Below, one piece after another: positions 1-4,801 of a stretch of DNA of 10,601 nt (position 1 is its first letter; each line of letters opens with the position of its first letter). Made by a program: the position numbers and the translations under genes. The notes under the pieces were generated by a model. The model ran no database searches and had not been told where the DNA came from. It saw nothing but the letters and a program-made list of their open reading frames with translations. Origin of the DNA: Candidatus Saccharimonadota bacterium (lineage in GTDB: Bacteria > Patescibacteriota > Saccharimonadia > Saccharimonadales > Saccharimonadaceae); contig JAGQNH010000001.1 of NCBI GenBank assembly GCA_020428185.1, positions 1-10,601 of the forward strand. Reading direction: 5' to 3'.

Positions 1-355
<355 letters not shown>

Positions 356-548
356 TTTATGTCCTTGTCACCGACGTTAACTTTTTTGTTAACTGGGGTG
401 ATAAGGTAGACTTAACTAGTAATTGGTGCTTGTCAGCACCGTCAATCTTTGATAATGTGTATTACACCCCGTCTAGTATGGACGTCGAAGCGAGGCTTCG
501 GACCGCCGATTGATTTGAATAATCGGGACGAGAGTCTGGAAGCCCGGC
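356..548 (+). other. 23S-5S internal transcribed spacer, no tRNA
   Basis: The spacer between 23S and 5S rRNA is about 190 bases and holds no tRNA that I can fold. It is rich in hairpins. An outer 9-bp stem CTTGTCACC/GGTGATAAG (364-372/397-405, one G-U) encloses an inner GTTAAC/GTTAAC stem (376-381/388-393) with a T6 loop. Further hairpins are GGTGC/GCACC (425-429/436-440) and CGAAGC/GCTTCG (486-491/495-500). Stems of this type are typical of rRNA processing sites such as RNase III targets; that role is inference. Confidence 0.75.
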
Positions 549-657
<109 letters not shown>

Positions 658-664
658 TTATAAG

Positions 665-697
665 GAGAGCTTCCGAATAGGGAGCTCTCTTTCTTTT
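665..697 (+). terminator. Intrinsic terminator of the rRNA operon
   Basis: A 10-bp stem GAGAGCTTCC/GGGAGCTCTC (665-674/680-689, one G-U) closes a 5-base loop and is followed by the T-rich tract TTTCTTTT (690-697). It sits directly after 5S rRNA. Confidence 0.9.
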
Positions 698-714
698 GGC
701 GTCATTTTTTCTTG

Positions 715-720
715 TATAAT
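715..720 (+). promoter_or_regulatory. -10 element for the membrane protein gene
   Basis: A perfect TATAAT follows the rRNA terminator. No good -35 is seen 16-18 bases upstream. A start about 7 bases downstream falls at ~727, on an in-frame ATG, so the mRNA would either be leaderless from 727 or have a ~21-base leader carrying GGAG (739-742) for the ATG at 748. Confidence 0.6.
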
Positions 721-747
721 ACGACTATGTATCCAGTCGGAGATAGC

Positions 748-1224
748 ATGATTAGTCCTGCAGTTGTAGCGGTGTACGGGTTTATTATTGTGCTTTATTT
801 AATTATCCTAAAGCTATTATTGAATGCATTGCAACAGCTTACAGATAAGGATAGCGAAAAGAGGTCTATTGTTGATATGCAAATACATCGCACGACTCAG
901 GCTCAAATTGAAGAGTCTATGCATACTTTTGATATTTCTGCTGCAGCGATGGTTATTGCAAAAGCGGCGTTTGTTGTAGTCGCTTTGGCGGCAGTTATTG
1001 TCATAGTAGTGGTAAAGGTAGGGTATGTACCTGCATTGTTGCTTGCTGGAATTGTTGGGGGATCACTGTGGCTTGTGCGCACATGGATGAAAGGGCAAGA
1101 TAGAACACACGATATCAGAGGTGATATTAGAAATATTATGAAAAAAGCAGCGAGTATTGGCATGGTAATTGTGCTGGGTGTAATGCTCCTAGTGCTATTG
1201 CTTATAATGGCGCTCCTGCAGTAA
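748..1224 (+). CDS. Four-helix membrane protein of unknown function
   Basis: I do not recognise the family. The product is 158 residues with four hydrophobic segments (about residues 3-26, 67-88, 92-109 and 134-157), a polar, charged stretch after helix 1 (residues ~30-60) and a basic loop between helices 3 and 4 (TWMKGQDRTHDIRGDIRNIMKK). The start at 748 is preferred because GGAG (739-742) lies 5 bases upstream in the 12-mer GGAGATAGCATG, which is repeated exactly at the start of the gene at 6609. An in-frame ATG at 727, lying at the predicted transcription start, could instead give a leaderless 165-residue form. The gene is a single transcription unit between two terminators, next to the rRNA operon. 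It could be a small integral protein or pore-like protein, but the sequence supports no specific role. Confidence 0.8.
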   Translation: MISPAVVAVYGFIIVLYLIILKLLLNALQQLTDKDSEKRSIVDMQIHRTTQAQIEESMHTFDISAAAMVIAKAAFVVVALAAVIVIVVVKVGYVPALLLAGIVGGSLWLVRTWMKGQDRTHDIRGDIRNIMKKAASIGMVIVLGVMLLVLLLIMALLQ

Positions 1225-1245
1225 GACAAGGTGAGGGCATAAAAA

Positions 1246-1279
1246 AACAACCACTCTCGCAGGGTGGTTGTTGTCTTTT
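1246..1279 (+). terminator. Intrinsic terminator after the membrane protein gene
   Basis: A 12-bp stem AACAACCACTCT/AGGGTGGTTGTT (1246-1257/1261-1272, one G-U) with a CGC loop is followed by GTCTTTT. An A7 run on the 5' side (1241-1247) would give a U tract on the other strand as well. Confidence 0.85.
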
Positions 1280-1412
1280 AGATTGAACTTATTAGTTTTG
1301 ATAAGTTCTAAACAGGTGCCAACAGATTAGTTAAACCGTCTGTATTCGTGTTTGTAACGAACTAATACTTATAGTATATCACCAGAAAGATATATGCAAT
1401 ACCTATTAATTC

Positions 1413-1429
1413 ACAATAACGCTTATTGT
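1413..1429. promoter_or_regulatory. Operator-like 17-bp dyad
   Basis: ACAATAA-CGC-TTATTGT is a perfect inverted repeat (7-bp arms, 3-base centre) ending 5 bases before the -35 box of the KGG promoter. Its size and position fit a dimeric DNA-binding protein such as an activator; the protein is not identifiable here. Confidence 0.5.
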
Positions 1430-1434
1430 AAATG

Positions 1435-1463
1435 TTGACAAAATGTAAATGCTATGCTAAAAT
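1435..1463 (+). promoter_or_regulatory. Near-consensus promoter of the KGG protein gene
   Basis: TTGACA (1435-1440), a 17-base spacer and TAAAAT (1458-1463), with an extended -10 TGC directly in front. The predicted start is near 1470. This is the best sigma-70-type promoter in the window. Confidence 0.85.
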
Positions 1464-1482
1464 TAATTCATACACATAGCAT
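1449..1482. promoter_or_regulatory. Inverted repeat spanning the -10 and start site
   Basis: ATGCTATG (1449-1456) and CATAGCAT (1475-1482) are perfect 8-bp inverted copies, 18 bases apart, flanking the -10 box and the predicted transcription start. The placement is that of a repressor operator; this is inference. Confidence 0.45.
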
Positions 1483-1499
1483 GTGTGAGGTAATTGGAG

Positions 1500-1545
1500 G
1501 GCTCGACTACTGTTAATTGGTCGGGTCTTTCGTAATAAAGGAGGA
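1500..1545 (+). promoter_or_regulatory. Structured leader and strong ribosome binding site of the KGG gene
   Basis: The ~80-base leader can fold GGCTCGAC/GTCGGGTC (1500-1507/1520-1527, 8 bp with two G-U pairs) followed by TTTCG, and ends in AAAGGAGGA (1537-1545), 6 bases before the ATG at 1552. The ribosome site is close to the full anti-16S match, so the gene is probably highly translated. Confidence 0.6.
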
Positions 1546-1551
1546 CTTGCA

Positions 1552-1761
1552 ATGGCAGGTACTAAAGCTGGCGGCATGAAAGCTGCTGCAACTAATAAAG
1601 CAAAACATGGTTCCGATTTTTATTCTAAGATCGGGGCTAAGGGCGGTCGCGCTGGTCATACTGGTGGCTTCGCTGCAAATCCTGATCTAGCACGTATTGC
1701 TGGACGAAAAGGTGGTTTGATTAGTCGCCGTACTAAGAAGACTACTGAAAAAGCTGCCTAA
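1552..1761 (+). CDS. Small KGG-repeat protein (stress-induced protein-like)
   Basis: A 69-residue, very basic, Gly/Ala/Lys-rich protein with two KGG repeats: KIGAKGGRAG (residues 26-35) and IAGRKGGLISRR (49-60). These resemble the KGG repeats of GsiB-type general stress proteins, which are hydrophilic and largely disordered; the actual function in bacteria of this type is unknown. There is no signal peptide or membrane segment, so it should be cytoplasmic; the charge would also allow nucleic acid binding (inference). The ATG at 1552 has a near-perfect ribosome site, and the gene has the strongest promoter in the window, flanked by two dyads. It is monocistronic and ends at a very stable terminator. 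Expression is likely high and controlled. Confidence 0.9.
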   Translation: MAGTKAGGMKAAATNKAKHGSDFYSKIGAKGGRAGHTGGFAANPDLARIAGRKGGLISRRTKKTTEKAA

Positions 1762-1773
1762 TATCAGCTTTTG

Positions 1774-1813
1774 GCATAATAAATAACCCCCAAACGGGGG
1801 TTATTTATTATGC
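1774..1813. terminator. Perfect 18-bp bidirectional terminator
   Basis: 1774-1791 and 1796-1813 are perfect inverted copies of 18 bases (A/T-rich outer 13 bp, then CCCCC/GGGGG) around the loop AAAC. The outer part supplies a U-rich tract (TTATTTATTAT) in both directions. It separates the convergent KGG gene and the metallopeptidase gene, and its last base is the first base (plus-strand order) of the latter's stop codon. Confidence 0.9.
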
Positions 1814-2286
1814 TATTGTGCGTATCGACGTAATGCACATACGCGAGCTTCGTTTACACGCCAGTTATGATTGCATGAAATACACGTGTATATGCGCTCT
1901 TTCTTTTGAACGCCATTAGTGCTGCATTGCGGACAGCTGCTACGGGCATAGATCCAGTGTCTGTAGGTGTCGAGATGGTTCTGGATGGTCTCATTATCGA
2001 TAGGAATGTCGTATTTGTTAGATAGAACTGTCCTAGCATACTCCCAGGCGTCACGTTCAAGCTGAAGTAGCTCGACATCCCTTTCGTAGTTAGTGTGGTT
2101 TAGAAGTGCATGACTGAGCTCATGTAGTGTTAAAATCTGGCTGTTGTCTGCAAGGGAATCTATATAGACAGTTTTGTTTGCGGCGGACCACCAAAAATCA
2201 TCTGCTGGCTGAAAGGTGAGGTTCGGAAAATCTTGCTTGAGTTTATTGAGTATCGAGTGAGTCGAGGGCATAGTAGTAGAATCCAT
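1813..2286 (-). CDS. HEXXH metallopeptidase-like protein with C-terminal zinc ribbon
   Basis: A 157-residue protein. An HELSH motif lies at residues 55-59, with a downstream ERDAWEYA (77-84) whose Glu is a likely third zinc ligand; this HEXXH...ExxA layout resembles ImmA/IrrE- and SprT-like zincins. The C-terminus holds a four-cysteine zinc ribbon, CPQC (118-121) and CISC (135-138). There is no signal peptide, so it is probably cytoplasmic. The substrate is unknown. Two starts are possible: ATG 2286, with AGAGG about 10 bases upstream, or ATG 2271, without one; I prefer 2286. The gene overlaps the end of the ROK gene by 44 bases in another frame, so the two are probably co-transcribed and translationally coupled. 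A longer open frame running further upstream lies inside the ROK gene and is not supported. Zinc-ribbon DNA- or RNA-associated function is a possible alternative. Confidence 0.8.
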   Translation of the reverse strand: MDSTTMPSTHSILNKLKQDFPNLTFQPADDFWWSAANKTVYIDSLADNSQILTLHELSHALLNHTNYERDVELLQLERDAWEYARTVLSNKYDIPIDNETIQNHLDTYRHWIYARSSCPQCSTNGVQKKERIYTCISCNHNWRVNEARVCALRRYAQ

Positions 2287-3061
2287 AAATAACAGCCTCT
2301 TCGGGGTGCTTTGCCGAAACGAGCTTGGGAAGGGGGATGTGATCTGGGAGTTTTTCGTTAAGAATGGATTTGAGCTGACCTGAGTACTCGTTAAAATATG
2401 TGCCAATAGTACCACCGATAATAATGATCTCTGGCTGTAATAGGGGTATTGCAACGAGAAAACCACGGCTAATACGATCCGCTATTTCATCCCAGGTTTT
2501 TTTATCATGAATATCGCGTGCGTATTTATTATATATTGTATAAATCGCCTTACCGCTTGCCATCGACTCCCAGGTTTGTATTTTTGACTGGTATTCTACG
2601 GGCATTTGTCCACCTTCGCTTAGTCGTAGTCCGGGATCGATTTTTCCGTTCGTCGTAATACCTGTGCCGATGCCTGTGCTAATAGTGACGTAGAGTGATG
2701 ATTTGGGCATGGGAGTGCGGGATCGTGTCTCTGCAAGTCCAGCTAGATTGGCGTCATTTTCAACGAATATTGGCGTATGACCAAGTACACCATCGAGTTC
2801 TTTGACAATATCGAGATTTTTCCATCCTTGAAGATTGCCGAACCAACTAGCAACGCCATCAATAACTGTAGCGGGCAGTGCGATAACAATGGCTTCAATT
2901 CGTTGTCCACCGTAGTTTTCGTGGAGTGTTTTTCGTAGGATGCTAAGATATTCAGTTTTTTTTCTAGGAGTTGGAAAGCGAATCATCTTGCCTGCAACGC
3001 CGTCTTTTGAGAATAGTGTAACGAGAGTTTTTGTTCCTCCGGTGTCTACGGCTACTATCAT
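2243..3061 (-). CDS. ROK-family sugar kinase-like protein
   Basis: A 272-residue protein of the actin-like ATPase fold. The phosphate-1 loop DTGGTK is at residues 6-11, the catalytic-base segment ENDANLAG at 101-108 (Asp103), and the phosphate-2 loop STGIGTGI at 128-135. The adenosine-side segment IIIIGGTIG is at 212-220. This fits a ROK glucokinase, N-acyl-hexosamine kinase or similar cytoplasmic sugar kinase. The usual ROK zinc motif (H...CxCGxxGCxE) is missing: the corresponding region reads SEGGQMPVEYQ then TWESMASG, so it belongs to a zinc-less or divergent branch, and the substrate cannot be named. The start at 3061 gives the phosphate loop its usual place near the N-terminus; there is no ribosome binding site, and a -10-like TACACT lies 6 bases upstream. 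The downstream metallopeptidase gene overlaps it. Confidence 0.88.
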   Translation of the reverse strand: MIVAVDTGGTKTLVTLFSKDGVAGKMIRFPTPRKKTEYLSILRKTLHENYGGQRIEAIVIALPATVIDGVASWFGNLQGWKNLDIVKELDGVLGHTPIFVENDANLAGLAETRSRTPMPKSSLYVTISTGIGTGITTNGKIDPGLRLSEGGQMPVEYQSKIQTWESMASGKAIYTIYNKYARDIHDKKTWDEIADRISRGFLVAIPLLQPEIIIIGGTIGTYFNEYSGQLKSILNEKLPDHIPLPKLVSAKHPEEAVIYGFYYYALDSLDTQ

Positions 3062-3067
3062 GATTCT

Positions 3068-3073
3068 AGTGTA
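3068..3073 (-). promoter_or_regulatory. -10-like element of the ROK gene
   Basis: On the minus strand TACACT (3073-3068) ends 6 bases before the ATG at 3061, so transcription would begin on the start codon. CTAGAAT occurs twice (3090-3084 and 3069-3063), 21 bases apart; the upstream copy could be an alternative -10 giving a ~16-base leader with no Shine-Dalgarno site. Confidence 0.4.
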
Positions 3074-3100
3074 GCACGACAGTATTCTAGGCAGAAGTAT

Positions 3101-3129
3101 TTGCCTATATATTTGATTAGGGGTATTAT
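3101..3129 (+). promoter_or_regulatory. Promoter of the LPATG protein gene
   Basis: TTGCCT (3101-3106), a 17-base spacer and TATTAT (3124-3129) put the start near 3136. The ribosome site GGGGAG (3143-3148) is 10 bases before the ATG. It is divergent to the ROK promoter within a 97-base gap. Confidence 0.65.
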
Positions 3130-3158
3130 AGGCCGAAATAGAGGGGAGAACTCGTATT

Positions 3159-3533
3159 ATGAGTCAGACACGTTCACAAATGGGTGGTTCTACAATTTCT
3201 TTTATTTTTGTAGGTTCAATACTAATATTATTTATAGTTGGGGGATTATACGCACTGAAGTCACGAAGTGATAGCTTGGCCGTAAAGACATCTCCATCAC
3301 CAAAGCCGACTGCGCAAATACAAGAGAAGGTTCGGAACGCGGGATCGGCCAGGCCCGGGTCGAAAACTGAACCTCGGTCAGCTCAGACGAATAAGGGCTC
3401 CAATAATCAGTCACTTCCTGCGACTGGACCTGCGCAGGACGTGTTGGCGCTTATTAGTCTCCCTTTGCTGACTGCTGCGATTGTTTCATATGCGCAGTCA
3501 CGATCAAATCGGGCAAGCCTACGTCTTAGGTAG
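3159..3533 (+). CDS. Small LPXTG (LPATG) cell-wall anchor-like protein
   Basis: A 124-residue protein with an N-terminal hydrophobic segment (about 12-33), a Pro/Ser/Lys/Asn-rich low-complexity linker (34-84), the sortase-type motif LPATG at residues 86-90, a second hydrophobic segment (94-112) and an Arg-rich tail. This is the full C-terminal sorting signal layout (LPXTG, hydrophobic helix, positive tail), which in monoderm bacteria is cut by sortase between Thr and Gly and linked to the cell wall. The odd point is that almost nothing lies between the N-terminal helix and the sorting signal: there is no ectodomain, only a ~50-residue disordered linker. No clear signal peptidase site is visible, so it could also stay as a two-helix membrane hairpin. 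No sortase gene is in the window. It may be co-transcribed with rpsA, since no terminator is seen between them. Confidence 0.82.
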   Translation: MSQTRSQMGGSTISFIFVGSILILFIVGGLYALKSRSDSLAVKTSPSPKPTAQIQEKVRNAGSARPGSKTEPRSAQTNKGSNNQSLPATGPAQDVLALISLPLLTAAIVSYAQSRSNRASLRLR

Positions 3534-3559
3534 ACGAAAACCATCTCTAGTGGTACAAT
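3531..3559 (+). promoter_or_regulatory. Possible rpsA promoter
   Basis: TAGACG (3531-3536, overlapping the upstream stop codon), a 17-base spacer and TACAAT (3554-3559). The start would be near 3566, giving an ~87-base leader. A second -10-like TAAAAT (3642-3647) sits 5 bases before the ATG. Confidence 0.45.
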
Positions 3560-3610
3560 AGTAACAATCTTGGGGTTATCTTATTTGATTGCCTCAGAAA
3601 TATATTATTA

Positions 3611-3640
3611 GGAAGGAGTTTATGGGTTTTTGATAAACTC
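3611..3640 (+). promoter_or_regulatory. rpsA leader: hairpin over a strong Shine-Dalgarno site and a three-codon reading frame
   Basis: GGAAGGAG (3611-3618) is followed 3 bases later by ATG-GGT-TTT-TGA-TAA (3622-3636), a Met-Gly-Phe mini frame with two stops. GAGTTTAT (3616-3623) and ATAAACTC (3633-3640) form a perfect 8-bp hairpin that covers the 3' half of the ribosome site and the mini-frame ATG. The true rpsA ATG is at 3653, too far from GGAAGGAG unless the hairpin folds and shortens the distance. Confidence 0.5.
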
Positions 3641-3652
3641 ATAAAATACAGT

Positions 3653-4723
3653 ATGGCTAATGCCACAATAACAATGGATGACTTGCTCGCGCAGGCGGAT
3701 GCAAGCACAAAACAACTAACCGCAGGTGAGATTATCACCGGTAAGGTGTTATCACTAAAGAAACACGAGGTTCTTATTGACCTAGGAGCACAAGGCGTAG
3801 GATTTGTTCCACGTCGTGAAGTAGGCTTCTCGCGCGCTCTAGCAGAAGGTGATGAGGTAACCGCAAGTGTTGTTGATGCGGAGCTGGATAACGGCTATTC
3901 GTTGCTTAGTTTGCGCAAAGCTGCGAAAGATCGCGGTTGGGAAGAAGTTTCTGCAAAGCAAGATGCAGGTGAAATCATAGAGGTAGTTCCTTATGATGCC
4001 AATAGGGGTGGTATGTTGGTTGAATATGAAGGTGTTCGTGGATTCTTGCCGGTATCGCAGCTATCTGCTGAACATTATCCACGTGTTGGAAGTAGCGATA
4101 AAGATGAGATTCTTCAGCGTCTCAATAGTTTAATTAATAAGCCTTTGAAGGTAAGAATTTTGGATAGCGATCGAAAGGCTAATAAGCTCATTTTCAGCGA
4201 AAAAGAAGCTGTTCGGGATGGTCTAGCAAAGCGATTTGAAAGCTTGAAGATTGGCGACACGGTTAAAGGTGTTGTCACTGGTGTTGTTGACTATGGAGCA
4301 TTCGTGAATGTTGACGGTATCGAAGGTCTCATTCATATTAGTGAGATTAGCTGGGAACGAGTCAGTAACCCTGCTGACTACGTTAAGGTCGGCGATACGA
4401 TAGAGGCAAAAATTATATCAATCGATAAAGATCGACTAAGCCTGTCTATTAAGCAGTTAACTCCTGATCCTTGGTTGGATGAAGTGGAGAAGTTTAAAGC
4501 GGGTGACGTTGTAGAGGGTACAGTTACTCGCATTACTCCTTTTGGAGCATTTGTACAGATTAGTCCTGCGGTTGAAGCACTAGTGCACGTTAGTGAGCTT
4601 GGTGAGGGTGATAATGCCGATCCAGAGAAGGTCTTCATGTTAAATGAACGAAAGTCATTTGCGATTTTGGAGATTGAGAAAGAAAATCGAAAAATATCAC
4701 TTAGTTTGAGTAAAAAAAAGTAA
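3653..4723 (+). CDS. rpsA: Ribosomal protein S1, four S1 domains
   Basis: A 356-residue protein with four consecutive S1 RNA-binding (OB-fold) domains at about 24-90, 104-183, 200-268 and 283-354. The last two carry the classic signature, for example GDTVKGVVTGVVDYGAFV then GLIHISEISW, and GDVVEGTVTRITPFGAFV then ALVHVSEL. S1 binds mRNA on the small ribosomal subunit and helps initiation, especially on structured or weak-leader mRNAs. It is shorter than the six-domain E. coli protein and matches the four-domain form of Gram-positives and related groups. The ATG at 3653 gives the expected MANATITMDDLLAQ start but lacks an adjacent ribosome site; its leader has unusual structure. infB follows after 78 bases in the same direction. 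The identity is secure; separating true ribosomal S1 from other four-domain S1 paralogues rests on this context. Confidence 0.93.
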   Translation: MANATITMDDLLAQADASTKQLTAGEIITGKVLSLKKHEVLIDLGAQGVGFVPRREVGFSRALAEGDEVTASVVDAELDNGYSLLSLRKAAKDRGWEEVSAKQDAGEIIEVVPYDANRGGMLVEYEGVRGFLPVSQLSAEHYPRVGSSDKDEILQRLNSLINKPLKVRILDSDRKANKLIFSEKEAVRDGLAKRFESLKIGDTVKGVVTGVVDYGAFVNVDGIEGLIHISEISWERVSNPADYVKVGDTIEAKIISIDKDRLSLSIKQLTPDPWLDEVEKFKAGDVVEGTVTRITPFGAFVQISPAVEALVHVSELGEGDNADPEKVFMLNERKSFAILEIEKENRKISLSLSKKK

Positions 4724-4743
4724 CAAAAGTATAGATGTTAAGT

Positions 4744-4775
4744 TAACAACGTTTGATGAATTTCTAACAACGTTT
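4744..4775. repeat. Direct repeat TAACAACGTTT x2 upstream of infB
   Basis: The 11-mer TAACAACGTTT occurs at 4744-4754 and 4765-4775, exactly 21 bases apart (two helical turns), and each copy contains the palindrome AACGTT. It lies in the 78-base gap before infB and could be a protein-binding site or leader structure. The role is inference. Confidence 0.5.
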
Positions 4776-4786
4776 AACAGATATGG

Positions 4787-4793
4787 AAAGGAG
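4787..4793 (+). promoter_or_regulatory. infB ribosome binding site
   Basis: AAAGGAG lies 8 bases upstream of the ATG at 4802 and fixes this start. Confidence 0.85.
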
Positions 4794-4801
4794 CGTTCTT
4801 C

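Larger units (their letters stand above)
1280..1551 (+). promoter_or_regulatory. Dyad-rich intergenic regulatory region
   Basis: From the end of the membrane protein gene to the KGG gene (1225-1551, 327 bases) there is no credible gene. After the terminator come GAACTTAT/ATAAGTTC (1285-1292/1301-1308), a nested element ATTAGTT-AAAC/GTTT-AACTAAT (1326-1336/1350-1366), the 17-bp dyad ACAATAACGCTTATTGT (1413-1429), and the KGG promoter with its 8-bp inverted repeat. The dyad density suggests an elaborate control region; the factors are unknown. Confidence 0.6.

Noticed and set aside
356..548. tRNA in the 23S-5S spacer
   Set aside because: No cloverleaf with a GTTCRA-type T loop and CCA end could be drawn; the hairpins look like processing stems.
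903..1250. Minus-strand 115-residue frame opposite the membrane protein
   Set aside because: It is a shadow of the hydrophobic coding sequence: Thr/Ile-rich, no ribosome site, and it runs through the terminator.
1285..1380. Riboswitch or small RNA in the dyad-rich region
   Set aside because: The stems are short, match no riboswitch core I know, and lie upstream of the mapped KGG promoter and after a terminator, so transcription of the region is not shown.
2287..2466. 60-residue N-terminal extension of the metallopeptidase-like gene
   Set aside because: It lies wholly within the ROK gene in another frame, shows no family resemblance, and a start with a ribosome site exists at 2286.
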